Notes: a model not told the origin generated them from the letters alone. Counted from the first letter of the stretch, positions 17,841 through 27,184 are shown. The stretch: 54,421 bases of DNA from Bacillus andreraoultii (GCF_001244735.1 NZ_LN868937.1:2474363-2528783); one strand, 5' to 3'. Numbers and translations: made by a program.

Positions 17841-20039
17841 CTAAACAAGAGATGATTCAACAAGTCGCTTTTCCTTCTTTTTTATTCTTCGATTAGTTTT
17901 CTCATTAACTGTACGTTCCCAGATTGAGGAATTTGGCTCGTTTGAGTCAGTAAATGCTTCAACGAGGAAACGTGATACGGGTACTTTTTCACCACGATAT
18001 TCAGACGGTGAACTAATATAAAGTTCTTCTTGCGCACGGCTCACAGCAACATACATTAACCTCCTCTCTTCTTCAATAGCAAGTTCCAGCTTTTTTTCCC
18101 CTTTAAAAATAAGATCTTCACGGACTTCCGCTTCAATTGCCGATCTATGAGGTAATATTGAATCTGAAGCTGCAATAACAAAAACAACTGGAAACTCCAA
18201 ACCCTTTGCCTTATGAATCGTCATGAGCTTTATTACATTAGCTCCTTGGTCATTCCGCCACTCTTCCATTTGGGTCTTTTTCTCAATAATCCCATCCACA
18301 AAAAGAAGAAAGTCATGAATTGTTTCAAATCGTTTCGCAGATGCCTCAAGCTCAGACAGCATTTCTCGCATAATTTCTTTATGAACCGTAACGTTCTTCC
18401 GTTCATCTGTTTCCATATATTTGTCATATACATTTCTGATTGCCTTAATTGCTTTAATCGGCTTTTTTTCTTTTAGTCCTTCAATCAGTTGAATTCGTTC
18501 TTTAATTTGGTTTTTTTGAAAAGTTTTTAAATGAGGAAAGCGTAATACATGATTTAACACATTTTTTTCTGACTTAAACAATTCCTCTTCTTCAATAAAT
18601 AAACCAGCTTTCTCTCGATTAAGATATAAACTTGGTAACACCCCTTTAGCCGCCTCTAAATTTCTACCATCTATCGATAAACGCATATGATCAATAACTG
18701 ACTTAATTAGTGAAAGTTCATAAAAAGTGTTCGAATTTCCATACGTAACAAATGGAATTCCACGTAATACGAGTTCGTCAAAAATAGCCCGGTTATTACT
18801 GTTATTACGGTATAAGATGGCAAAATCTTTAAAATTTCTTTTTCCGTTCTGAACATCACTCAAAATATGATCTACAATTATTTTTGCCTCTACATCAGCA
18901 GAAGTTGGTCGAATAAAATACGGACATTTCTCACCTTCAACAGTTCCATCTAGCCTTTTGCTATAACGGTTTTTATTAAATGAAATGATTGCATTCGCCA
19001 ATCCAACTATCGTCGTTGTTGAACGGTAATTAATATTGAGAAAATACGTCTTCGTTCCTTGAAAATGTTGACTGAAATTTAAAATGATAGACGAATCTGC
19101 ACCATTAAATTCGAAAATTGTTTGATCGTCATCCCCAACAACAAACAGATTATTTTCGGGTGCTGCTAACATTTTTATAAGTTCGTATTGAATAGGGTTT
19201 GTATCTTGCCACTCATCGCATAAAATAAAACGAAAACGGATTTGCAGCGCATGCAGTATTGCTGAATTCCGTTTTAATAGTTGATAGGAATCGAGAAGAA
19301 TATCATCAAAGTCCATATAATTATTTTCTGTTTTCCTCTGTTCGTATTTTAATAGTATAGATTTCACTTCTTTTTCAATGGGTGATGATTCTGGTAATTC
19401 GTGAACAGTCATCATTTTATTTTTATAGTCTGAAAGTATTGCGAGAATCGTCTCCGGCTCGTAAGTATCAGATAGATTCATTTCCTTCATTATAATTTTC
19501 AAAATCGTATGTTTATGTTTCTCGTTACTTAAGATTTTCCTTCCATCCCCTTGACTCCGTAATATTTGAAGAAAAATCGAATGGTATGTACCTGTTAAAA
19601 CATTTTTCGTCATATTCCGAGAAAGACCAGGTAACGTCGATAATCTTTCTTTCATTTCATCGGCGGCTTTTTTTGTAAATGTTAATAATAAAATTTGATT
19701 TGGATGAACTTGCTGACACATAATTAAATATCCTACTCGTGACGTAAGTACCCGTGTCTTTCCACTACCTGCTCCTGCTAAAACAAGTGCGGGACCCTCG
19801 AAATGACGTATGGCTTGTAATTGTGACTTATTCAGTTTAATCCCACGGTTTTCTAAAGAACGAAAATAGAAGGCATCGATTTCATCGTTTTTAACGAGTT
19901 CTTCCGTCGTTTCACTACTTGCCAAGTTGGCCTTATGTATCTCTTTTACTTTTGCACCTGTCGGAAATGGATGATAATGTTTTCGTTTCATTTCCTCTTG
20001 GTTCGTAATTTTATTATGATTTATCATTTGTTCCTCCAT
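17841..20039 (-). CDS. yjcD: UvrD/Rep-type ATP-dependent DNA helicase (YjcD-like), ended by premature TAG
   Basis: Superfamily 1A 3'-5' helicase, about 732 residues. Motifs in order: Q-motif region LNKSQLQAIRH, Walker A AGAGSGKT, Walker B/II CDEWQDT, III VVGDDDQTIFEFNGA, IV NYRST, V VIKLMTIHKAKGLEFPVVF and VI RRLMYVAVSRAQEELYIS. It is shorter than PcrA/UvrD and most like B. subtilis YjcD. The two candidate starts are ATG 20039 (AAAGGTG upstream) and ATG 20027 (GGAGG 5 nt upstream). The frame stops at TAG 17841-17843, but a 42-codon zinc-ribbon sequence continues in the same frame to 17712. The catalytic core is whole, so the protein may still work. Confidence 0.85.
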   Translation of the reverse strand: MEEQMINHNKITNQEEMKRKHYHPFPTGAKVKEIHKANLASSETTEELVKNDEIDAFYFRSLENRGIKLNKSQLQAIRHFEGPALVLAGAGSGKTRVLTSRVGYLIMCQQVHPNQILLLTFTKKAADEMKERLSTLPGLSRNMTKNVLTGTYHSIFLQILRSQGDGRKILSNEKHKHTILKIIMKEMNLSDTYEPETILAILSDYKNKMMTVHELPESSPIEKEVKSILLKYEQRKTENNYMDFDDILLDSYQLLKRNSAILHALQIRFRFILCDEWQDTNPIQYELIKMLAAPENNLFVVGDDDQTIFEFNGADSSIILNFSQHFQGTKTYFLNINYRSTTTIVGLANAIISFNKNRYSKRLDGTVEGEKCPYFIRPTSADVEAKIIVDHILSDVQNGKRNFKDFAILYRNNSNNRAIFDELVLRGIPFVTYGNSNTFYELSLIKSVIDHMRLSIDGRNLEAAKGVLPSLYLNREKAGLFIEEEELFKSEKNVLNHVLRFPHLKTFQKNQIKERIQLIEGLKEKKPIKAIKAIRNVYDKYMETDERKNVTVHKEIMREMLSELEASAKRFETIHDFLLFVDGIIEKKTQMEEWRNDQGANVIKLMTIHKAKGLEFPVVFVIAASDSILPHRSAIEAEVREDLIFKGEKKLELAIEEERRLMYVAVSRAQEELYISSPSEYRGEKVPVSRFLVEAFTDSNEPNSSIWERTVNEKTNRRIKKKEKRLVESSLV

Positions 20040-20130
20040 GCAAAGCACCTTTCCGTCTCAACTCAATGTTATTATTTTAACATAAGATAGAACAAAGAAA
20101 ATAGCCTCTAAGTTGTGTATAGTACGAAAG

Positions 20131-20161
20131 GCATGTCCTATATTTTCTTTAGAACATGCCT
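20131..20161 (-). terminator. Hairpin terminator of a lost gene
   Basis: AGGCATGT and ACATGCCT pair; the minus strand then reads TTTCG. It follows the remnant at 20233, not any intact gene. Confidence 0.45.
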
Positions 20162-20232
20162 CAAATGTTTATTATATTCGCTTTCATTATTACACCATGA
20201 TTCTTCTTTATTCAATGGACGAATATTATTGA

Positions 20233-20358
20233 TTACTTTCTCTTCATTATAATGAATTGAATCGTGTCCCGTTTTTGCTGAGGAAATTCTTTCTGCCGAG
20301 TTTCTTCTACAATATTTCTTGTCCCACTATAGTAACCACTTGCTAATAAGCCTAGCAT
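20233..20358 (-). pseudogene. Small decayed coding remnant
   Basis: A 41-codon frame reads MLGLLASGYYSGTRNIVEET...FIIMKRK. An adjacent frame just upstream encodes a hydrophobic stretch (ITLILGLLFD), as if a frameshift separated a membrane segment from its tail. There is no ribosome binding site, but a terminator-like hairpin lies 70 nt downstream. Identity unknown. The rest of 20050-20560 shows nothing. Confidence 0.35.
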
Positions 20359-20563
20359 TAATCAAACAAGAGTCCTAGTATCAAAGTGATTAGTGGAGAA
20401 AACTTTTTGGTAAGCCAATCCGTTTAATAATTCGACAACCCCTATAAATCTTAGACTTGAAACATTGAATCATGCTCCCATTTACTTATCACTTTATTAA
20501 GGAGATCGTAATTTCGTGTCAACGCGTTTTAATTCTAACAGCGTATCTTAGATAAACATGCAT

Positions 20564-21301
20564 TTAACGTAAAATCCGATAAATGGCTTTAGCTACTCCG
20601 TCATCCAAATTCGTTGTAGTTGTCCAGTCCGCTGCTTTTTTTATCGTTTCTTGAGCATTACCCATAGCAACACCAATCCCAGCCTTTTGTATCATAGCAA
20701 GATCATTTAAACTATCGCCAATGGCCATGACCTGCTCCATTGACAAGTTCATTCTCTTACAAATTCCTTCCAGTGCACTCCCTTTATTTATACCAGCTGG
20801 GTTTACTTCTAAATTTGTTGGGCTTGAATTCGTTACTTCTAGGTTATGTTTCTTCAATTCTAGTTGTATTGTATTTCGGATATGGTCATCAGCAATTTCA
20901 AAGCCAAATTTCACCCATTCATCACGATCTATTTTTCGATTTTCCGGATAATTATTATGGTAAAGCCCAGTAGTCGTAATCGCCCAATAATCTGTTTTAT
21001 ATGTATTTACTAAGTTCCACATTAACCCAACATGTTCTGTTGCCAATAAATGACGCTCAAGTAAATTCCCAGCTCCATCCCAAACTTCTCCACCATTAAT
21101 GGTTACAAAATAGGAGTCTAGATTGAGTTCATCTATATACTGTTCAATATGTTTATACGGTCTACCCGTACTAATAACAACTTCAATTCCATCTGCCTTT
21201 GCATTTTCGATTGCTTTTTTATTTTCAGATGAAATTTCATGATTTTGATTTAATAAAGTGCCATCCATGTCTAAGGCAATCAGTCGAATATCCTTATGCA
21301 T
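20564..21301 (-). CDS. HAD-superfamily Cof-type sugar-phosphate phosphatase
   Basis: 245-residue HAD hydrolase of the Cof/YidA group (subfamily IIB). Motif I is ALDMDGTLLN with the nucleophile Asp, motif II STGRPY, motif III the Lys in GINKGSAL, and motif IV GDSLNDLAMIQKAG. The variable cap between motifs II and III is of type C2. These enzymes dephosphorylate sugar phosphates or flavin precursors. ATG 21301 has AAAGGAT upstream at suitable distance; the longer in-frame extension to 21373 looks non-coding. It appears monocistronic. Confidence 0.88.
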   Translation of the reverse strand: MHKDIRLIALDMDGTLLNQNHEISSENKKAIENAKADGIEVVISTGRPYKHIEQYIDELNLDSYFVTINGGEVWDGAGNLLERHLLATEHVGLMWNLVNTYKTDYWAITTTGLYHNNYPENRKIDRDEWVKFGFEIADDHIRNTIQLELKKHNLEVTNSSPTNLEVNPAGINKGSALEGICKRMNLSMEQVMAIGDSLNDLAMIQKAGIGVAMGNAQETIKKAADWTTTTNLDDGVAKAIYRILR

Positions 21302-21465
21302 CCTTATCATCCTTTCTTTGCCTTCATTGTACCATATTAAAAAATAGTTGCTTTCGTTTATTGATGAATTCAAATCGACAAGTTCGATAGCTATATTTTC
21401 AAGCGAACGGGCAGCCTAACTATTCGTTTTACTAGAAAACACGGTTAAAACAGCGAATGATGAAC

Positions 21466-21909
21466 CTATTGTAACCTTCGAATAAAAAGGAGATTCCAAT
21501 AAAGAAGAAAATAAATGATGAAATAGCTAATGAATGAATAAGACAGCTTCCATTGCTTATGATAAAAAACTTCTGTTAACATTGCAATGTATTCAAATCC
21601 CGTTGTAATAAAGGAAATGATGAGAATATAAATGGCTTTCTTTAGCAAGGATTTTCCAAAAGGAAATAAATTTAAATATACAATATTAAATGCTGGATAA
21701 ACAACTAATAATATTGGTATGTATTTCCAATCGACACCAGGACGAAAAAAACCGTACCAATTTAATTTTACATCTAAGTATAAATCGCCTAATGTAGCAA
21801 ATATAGTTGCAAACAGTGATGTCGTATACATCTCTAGTAAAGTTATCTGTTTTCTAACAAATACAATCGCACCAAGCGAGAAAATGACGGTGATTATTAA
21901 CAAAGCCAT
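21466..21909 (-). CDS. CBO0543-like membrane protein (paralogue 2)
   Basis: 147 residues, with four or five membrane segments filling almost the whole length; the motif LNWYGFFRPGVDWKYIP lies between segments. This resembles the CBO0543 group, as does the protein at 9321. GAGAGG with 8-nt spacing selects ATG 21909; in-frame codons further upstream (to 21951) overlap that site. Function unknown. Confidence 0.6.
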   Translation of the reverse strand: MALLIITVIFSLGAIVFVRKQITLLEMYTTSLFATIFATLGDLYLDVKLNWYGFFRPGVDWKYIPILLVVYPAFNIVYLNLFPFGKSLLKKAIYILIISFITTGFEYIAMLTEVFYHKQWKLSYSFISYFIIYFLLYWNLLFIRRLQ

Positions 21910-21951
21910 ACATATGACCTCTCCTAGAAAGTTTTTTCTATATTTAAACAC

Positions 21952-22275
21952 TTAATATGGAACAAAATATCATCCTTAAAATTATGTTAAATCGTATGGA
22001 ACAAGCCCATACCCTAAAATTTAAATTTTTTTGACCAAAGAAAACTCCAACCATGAACTTATTGATTTAAGTTTATCCTTAAATCAATAAGTTCATCCCT
22101 TACTCAGGGAGCGCCTGACTTTATTCGTGAATCTGTTGACTTATACCGTAAATCCCTACCCACATACCTATGTAGCCGCGCTTTTTTTATAAACGAACGA
22201 ATTGGAAATATATAAATAAATTATGATTGTTGCCGGATATTTCATTAACCTAATTGAAAAAGTGATATATCGCAA
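21952..22275. other. Spacer with a 19-bp perfect inverted repeat
   Basis: No gene seen. It contains the exact stem at 22053-22096 and probably the deletion scar where the group II intron lost its 3' part. No domain V-like sequence was found. Confidence 0.5.
22053..22096. repeat. Perfect 19-bp inverted repeat
   Basis: ATGAACTTATTGATTTAAG (22053-22071), loop TTTATC, then its exact complement (22078-22096). It is AT-rich and has no U-run outside the stem, so it is unlike a standard terminator. Confidence 0.85.
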
Positions 22276-23157
22276 TTATCCTATATGTAGTGAGAGATCA
22301 AGTTTACCCATGATTGCTTGGATTACTCGTATACTTTCTAGCGCTTCTGGCTTTGTCCTGCACAAGATAACAAAGTCATCCGCATCACGTATAAGGGAAC
22401 CTAGAAGGCTGAATTTCTTTTCCAAGAGGGAATCCATTACATTCAAATATATGTTCGAAAGTAAAGGCGAAATCACGCCACCTTGAGGAGCCCCCAGGAG
22501 AGAATTCCTTACTTTTCCTTCTTCCATGATTCCTGCTAGTAGCCACTTACGAATCAATATCAGCACTTTGCGGTCACTAATTCGCTGCTCTACAAGTTTC
22601 ATTAATTTATCATGGTTAATGTTGTCAAAGTAACCTTGAATATCGACGTCTTATACCCAATAACTTTTCTTACTCTCTTTTCTGATTTTCGCTATGGCTT
22701 GATGTGCCTTCCTTTTAGGACGGAAACCATAAGAACAATCTTTAAAGTCAGCTTCAAAGATAGGTTCTATGACCAACTTTGTTGCCATTTGTACAACCCT
22801 ATCCTTGATGGTTGGGATTCCCAATGAACGTTTCTTTCCATCTTCTTTCGGAATGTACGTGCGTAGAACAGGACGAGGGTGATATCGATTTTCCTTTAAC
22901 TCCAGATAGATCTCATTAAGAAATCTTTTCTCGCCATAGGACTCAATATCCTCCAGCGTCTGATAGTCTACCCCACCACTTCTTCGCTTTCTTTTTACTC
23001 TTTGCCATGCTTCCCACAAGATATCAGGTCGATAAATCTTATCGTATAAGGCATGAAATCGACGTGTCTTTCCTTCCTTGGCACAAAGGTATAATGTTTT
23101 CCAGAGTTCTTGAGCTTTTACATGATTGGTGTAGTTAACCATTTTCTTGACATTCAC
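22276..23157 (-). pseudogene. ltrA: Group II intron reverse transcriptase/maturase, broken
   Basis: GTG 23157 follows AAAGGAGG at 9 nt. The frame encodes RT0-RT3 with the signatures LWEAWQRVKRKRRSGGVD, IPKEDGKKRSLGIPTIKDR and FKDCSYGFRPKRKAHQA. A TAA at 22651-22653 then interrupts, where family members have a hydrophobic residue before DVDIQGYFDNINH. Reading continues in the same frame through PQGGVISPLLSNIYL to the active site, here DADD instead of YADD (codon 22384-22386). It ends at LDLSLHIG-stop (22276), so thumb/domain X is lost. It is non-functional. Confidence 0.88.
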
Positions 23158-23504
23158 TGACTCTTACCTCCTTTGAACATATGAACGAAGTAGGGTATTG
23201 GCTTTTGCCGTCCTTCCCTAGACAATGTTGTGTTGTCATTGTCATCATCGGTACTATGACCCACTCCGACTCCCTCTCAGCCCATTCACCACTTCACTTG
23301 CGCTTATAGGTTTCTGTTTTACTTTCTTTGGAAAGTGACCGAGGAGGGCATCCCCAGTTCCGTTAACTACTTTCCTAACATGTCGCTCCCCCATACCCCG
23401 AGGGATTCCTAGGTGCTGAATCCAAGTTCTTCACACCGTCCATGGTTTTCGCCCATATCAACCAAGCTCAACTTCCCTTTATCCTCAACGAGGGTTGTAA
23501 TTGA

Positions 23505-23510
23505 AGAGGT
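23505..23510. repeat. Target site duplication, left
   Basis: AGAGGT directly before the IS21-type terminal TGTAT; the same six bases follow the right end at 25958-25963. Confidence 0.8.
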
Positions 23511-23610
23511 TGTATATGTTAATCTAAAACTGAGCCACCTTATTAATTGAAAAGTGAGCCACTTTTGATAGAAAATAACCCTGACATTATTGTTAGGGGG
23601 AGTATCAGAG

Positions 23611-25161
23611 GTGATTACTTTGAATGTGAAACAACAAATAATAAAGATGCATTTGGAGGGAAAAAGTCAGAGGAAGATTGCAAAAGAATTGAAAAAATCT
23701 AGAAATACAGTAAAAAAATATATAAAGGAGTTCGAAAATAGTAAGTTAACGGATGTTCGAAATTTACCAATACCAGAGGAGATTATAAAACCACCAACTT
23801 ACACAAAAAGAGTTGGTAGGAAAAGAGTATTAAGTGATGAAATTATCGAGAAAATTCGAGGATATATAAAAGAAAATGAGTGGAAAAGAGAGAATAATTT
23901 AGGTAAACAACAAATGAAAATCATTGATATGCATGAAAAGTTGATAGAGGAAGGGTGTGAAATTAGTTATACCACAGTACGTAATTTTGTAAACACGGAG
24001 CTAGCAAAGAAAAACGAGGTATTCATACGTAGAAATTGCGAACCTGGTTATGAAGTGGAATTTGATTGGGGAGAAATTAAAATCGAGGTGAATGGAAAAT
24101 TAAGAAGCTATTCCCTAGCGGTTTTCACTTTAGCACATAGTAATTATCGATTTGCGAAAATCTATGAGTCTGAAACCATGGTTTGTGTTTTAGACATCCA
24201 TTCCTTATTTATTGAACACATTGGTTTTATCCCTACGGTATTTACCTATGACAATATGAGGACTGTGGTTAAATCGTTCATAGGATCAGAAAGGGAAATC
24301 ACCGACGGTATGAAAAATATTTCAGATTATTATGGGTTTAAAATTCGACTATGTGAACCAAGAAAGGGAAATGAAAAAGGCCACGTTGAACGTAGTGTAG
24401 AGTACATTCGTAGAAAGGCATTTTCATCAAATTATAAATTTACAAGTTTAAAAGAGGCAGAGGAACATTTGACAAGGGTACTAATAAGAATCAACCAGCA
24501 GTTACATCACCAGCATTTATTAAAACACATTGAATTAATGGAACACGAAAGGTCTGTATCCAAGCCAGCAATAACTCCTTTTGACGTTGCAGAGTTAATA
24601 GAATGTCGGGTGGATAAGTATAGTACAGTTGTCATAAAACAGAATCATTATTCTGTGCCAGAAGGACATGTTGGGAAATTTATTAAAGCAAAAGTAGGAG
24701 CTGAAAAAATCAAACTATTTATCGATGGGGAGCTTGTAGCAGAACACAAACGGAATTGGGGCTTACATCAGTGGGAAATGAATATTTATCACTATCTAAA
24801 AACCTTTGAAAAGAAAAAAGGTGCCATAGCTCAAAGTGAATGTTTGAAGCAGGCACCGGATGAAATTAAAATGATATACACCAATTATTATACAGGAAAT
24901 GAAAAAGACTTCATAGAGTTACTTTTATATATTCAAGAAAAAGATAATTTAGGGCAAGTGTTAGAAGCTATTGAGAAACTAAATAATATTCGCTTTGGTT
25001 TTGTCACTACAGAAAGAATACAATTCATCTGTGAGCAAACCAATACTGACAAGTTAACTGATGAGAACAAGGACGACATCATGAAACAGTCAGAAAGAAA
25101 TCTAAAAGCCTACGCAGATATGTTTGATCAATCTGAAGAAGGAGATATCTTATATGGATAA
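23611..25161 (+). CDS. istA: IS21-family transposase IstA
   Basis: 516 residues. N-terminal helix-turn-helix (KSQRKIAKELKKSRNTVKKYI) then the DDE catalytic core: first Asp in EVEFDWGEIKIEV, second in FTYDNMRTVVKSFIG, and Glu in GNEKGHVERSVEYIRRKAF. GTG 23611 with AGGGGGAG 8 nt upstream is the likely start. Its stop overlaps the istB start by 8 nt, giving translational coupling. No lesions seen. Confidence 0.92.
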   Translation: MITLNVKQQIIKMHLEGKSQRKIAKELKKSRNTVKKYIKEFENSKLTDVRNLPIPEEIIKPPTYTKRVGRKRVLSDEIIEKIRGYIKENEWKRENNLGKQQMKIIDMHEKLIEEGCEISYTTVRNFVNTELAKKNEVFIRRNCEPGYEVEFDWGEIKIEVNGKLRSYSLAVFTLAHSNYRFAKIYESETMVCVLDIHSLFIEHIGFIPTVFTYDNMRTVVKSFIGSEREITDGMKNISDYYGFKIRLCEPRKGNEKGHVERSVEYIRRKAFSSNYKFTSLKEAEEHLTRVLIRINQQLHHQHLLKHIELMEHERSVSKPAITPFDVAELIECRVDKYSTVVIKQNHYSVPEGHVGKFIKAKVGAEKIKLFIDGELVAEHKRNWGLHQWEMNIYHYLKTFEKKKGAIAQSECLKQAPDEIKMIYTNYYTGNEKDFIELLLYIQEKDNLGQVLEAIEKLNNIRFGFVTTERIQFICEQTNTDKLTDENKDDIMKQSERNLKAYADMFDQSEEGDILYG

Positions 25162-25921
25162 AAGGCAAGAGATTATTGAGCTGTGTAAGGAATTGCGTTT
25201 GCCTAGTATTCGAAGGATGGTCAATGATGAAAGTAATTTCAAAAAACCGGATGAGGCATTTGAAGTGTTACTTCAGGTGCTTCATCAAGAACATAGCGAC
25301 CGACTGATACGGTCGAAACAGAATCGAATACGTACAGCCAATTTCCCACAGAAAAAATTATTGGAAGAATTAGTTGAAAGTTCTTTACCTGATCAGGCCC
25401 GACAAAAGTTACCTTATTTAAAAACGTTAAAGTTTATTGAAGAAGGACAAAATGTGATTTTTACAGGTTCACCCGGTACGGGGAAGTCGCACATTTCTAT
25501 AGCACTCGGTATAGAAGCCTGTTTAGCTGGATATAAAGTCTTCTTTGCGACAGTACCATCTCTAATTAATCAACTTAAAGAATACAAATCTGAAAGAACT
25601 CTTCGCTCATTTGAATTGAAATTTGAAAGATATGATTTAGTAATCATTGATGAACTTGGATATATCTCATTTGATAAAGAAGGAGCAGAACTATTATTTA
25701 CGCATTTATCATTACGTGCAGGGAGAAAGTCTACAATCATTACAAGCAATTTACCATTTTTAAAATGGCAAGAAATCTTTCATGATCCAGTTTTAACAGC
25801 TGCCTTAACGGATCGGCTTACACATAAGTCACATGTTATTAATATGAATGGGCCATCTTTTAGAATGAAAGAAACAAAGGCTTGGATGAATTTAAATAAA
25901 TTCGAGGTGGCTCAAAATTAA
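25154..25921 (+). CDS. istB: IS21-family helper ATPase IstB
   Basis: 255-residue DnaC/DnaA-like AAA+ ATPase that remodels target DNA for IstA. Walker A is FTGSPGTGKSH, Walker B is DLVIIDELGY, and sensor-1 region ITSNLPF follows. AAGGAG with a 9-nt spacer supports ATG 25154; the start overlaps the end of istA. Full length for the family. Confidence 0.92.
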   Translation: MDKRQEIIELCKELRLPSIRRMVNDESNFKKPDEAFEVLLQVLHQEHSDRLIRSKQNRIRTANFPQKKLLEELVESSLPDQARQKLPYLKTLKFIEEGQNVIFTGSPGTGKSHISIALGIEACLAGYKVFFATVPSLINQLKEYKSERTLRSFELKFERYDLVIIDELGYISFDKEGAELLFTHLSLRAGRKSTIITSNLPFLKWQEIFHDPVLTAALTDRLTHKSHVINMNGPSFRMKETKAWMNLNKFEVAQN

Positions 25922-25957
25922 ATTGCGAAATGGCTCACTTTTCACTTGCGAAATACA

Positions 25958-25963
25958 AGAGGT
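25958..25963. repeat. Target site duplication, right
   Basis: AGAGGT, matching 23505-23510. Confidence 0.8.
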
Positions 25964-26153
25964 GGCAGGATTCACTTTATGTTACGACCTGCTAGGTTGC
26001 TCGCACTCAACTTTGAGTTACTTTGTCAGAGAGCTTCAACCTTAGGATTGATTTCTCCACCAGCTGCCTGTCAGATACTGAGCGTCTTAGCACTTACTCA
26101 GGTTGGACTTTCACCAACTAGCAATTAACGGCTTGCTGGGCGCGCTCAAATAT

Positions 26154-26181
26154 AAAACCCGAACAAAACGTCGGGTTTTTT
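26154..26181. terminator. yjaZ terminator and intron entry site
   Basis: AACCCGA and TCGGGTT form a 7-bp stem with A/T tracts on both sides. The intron's 5' end lies about 10 nt beyond on the minus strand. Confidence 0.75.
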
Positions 26182-26191
26182 AGAAAGCTTA

Positions 26192-26992
26192 TTAATTTAG
26201 AATCAAACGTTTATCAATTTGTGCAATCGTTTCAGACGGAAGTGATAACAGATCTGTACTCCTTACATGATTCTGATCAATATATTCTTTTACTAAATAA
26301 TATCCTACTGCATAACCCAACTTCTTTGGTAATAGGCGTAGCCCATAAAGAAGTTCATTATGTTTCCGGTGTGATTTCGGAATATCTCTACTAGGGAATA
26401 TATAACGCCACCACATTCGCTTTAACTGTTCACTTGTATAGTATGACGTCCATTTGGCTAAATCCTCTTCCCCTCTTAATTCTCGAACTGCATTTTCCGC
26501 TAAACCTTCAAGAATAATCGTATCAAGTAGTACAAACTCTTCTTCCTTTTTGTCGTAATGGGCTAAACGACAAACATGGTTATACTCATGTGTAAATAAT
26601 GCCTTAATTTCACTATTGCTATTGTCATTGGCTAGGAATAAAAATAATTTATCCTTAAAAGCAATACCTGATTTTCCATTTTGTTCTTTCATTATTTTTG
26701 GATTCTTTCTGTCAGCTGGAAATATAAAGATGGGAATATTTGGTCCATCCCATAGTTTCATGAGTATTTGTTCTTCCTTTTGTATCAACTGCCAAAAATC
26801 TTTTCTTTCTTTAAATTGTTTGATCATTTTATCTTGATTATTTATTGGCTCACGAAACATACCATGCCATGTTAAGTAACTTGCAATTTCTACTGCTGAT
26901 GCATTTGGAAAATAACTTTCAAGTTTAGTGAAGATTTCTGATGGATTTTCATCATGTTCCTCAAGCCATAAGTCTGTTCGTATTACTGCCAT
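26192..26992 (-). CDS. yjaZ: DUF2268 putative zinc protease, YjaZ-like
   Basis: 266 residues. The central motif HEYNHVCRL (about residue 130) followed by ILEGLAENAVREL (about residue 160) is the HExxH...E arrangement of DUF2268 predicted zinc peptidases. There is no signal peptide. GGGGAG upstream of the ATG supports the start. B. subtilis YjaZ is the closest named relative I know. Its terminator marks the group II intron entry point. Substrate unknown. Confidence 0.85.
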   Translation of the reverse strand: MAVIRTDLWLEEHDENPSEIFTKLESYFPNASAVEIASYLTWHGMFREPINNQDKMIKQFKERKDFWQLIQKEEQILMKLWDGPNIPIFIFPADRKNPKIMKEQNGKSGIAFKDKLFLFLANDNSNSEIKALFTHEYNHVCRLAHYDKKEEEFVLLDTIILEGLAENAVRELRGEEDLAKWTSYYTSEQLKRMWWRYIFPSRDIPKSHRKHNELLYGLRLLPKKLGYAVGYYLVKEYIDQNHVRSTDLLSLPSETIAQIDKRLILN

Positions 26993-27184
26993 ATCATATG
27001 TCTCCCCACGTAAATAATTTTATATACTTTTAGGAATTCGATATATGATATGCATTTTCTAAGGCAAACGGTCAAAATAACAGTTCATCGGAATAATCAT
27101 AAATTATATTTTTATGACGTCAGTTGATATGTTACATAAACAATTCAAATATTAGATATATTTATCATCCCTTTTATAAAACAT

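Larger units (their letters stand above)
23511..25957 (+). mobile_element. Intact IS21-family insertion sequence, 2447 bp
   Basis: The element begins TGTATATGTTAATC and its right end, read inward on the other strand, begins TGTATTTCGC, so the ends share TGTAT...ATACA. Sub-terminal repeats with GAGCCAC or GTGAGCCA cores occur twice at each end, as expected for IS21 transposase-binding sites. It is flanked by a 6-bp duplication and has both istA and istB intact: a recent insertion. Confidence 0.9.
22276..26146 (-). mobile_element. Truncated group II intron, interrupted by an IS21-family element
   Basis: On the minus strand the 5' end near 26146 reads GCGCGCCCAGCAAGCCG, followed by domain-I-like sequence (GTTGGTGAAAGTCCAACC). 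It is interrupted at 25957/23511 by the IS. Domain I continues (GACCGAGGAGG-type, TGGGTCATAGTACCGATG) into the reverse transcriptase frame at 23157. The element stops inside the reverse transcriptase, so maturase domain X and domains V and VI are missing. It sits about 10 nt after the yjaZ terminator stem. Confidence 0.8.

Noticed and set aside
22223-22486. Plus-strand frame opposite the intron reverse transcriptase
   Set aside because: It is the antisense of clearly recognisable reverse-transcriptase motifs.
25946-26128. Plus-strand 60-codon frame after istB
   Set aside because: This stretch is the 5' RNA domain of the group II intron on the other strand; the frame is a chance opening in structured RNA sequence.
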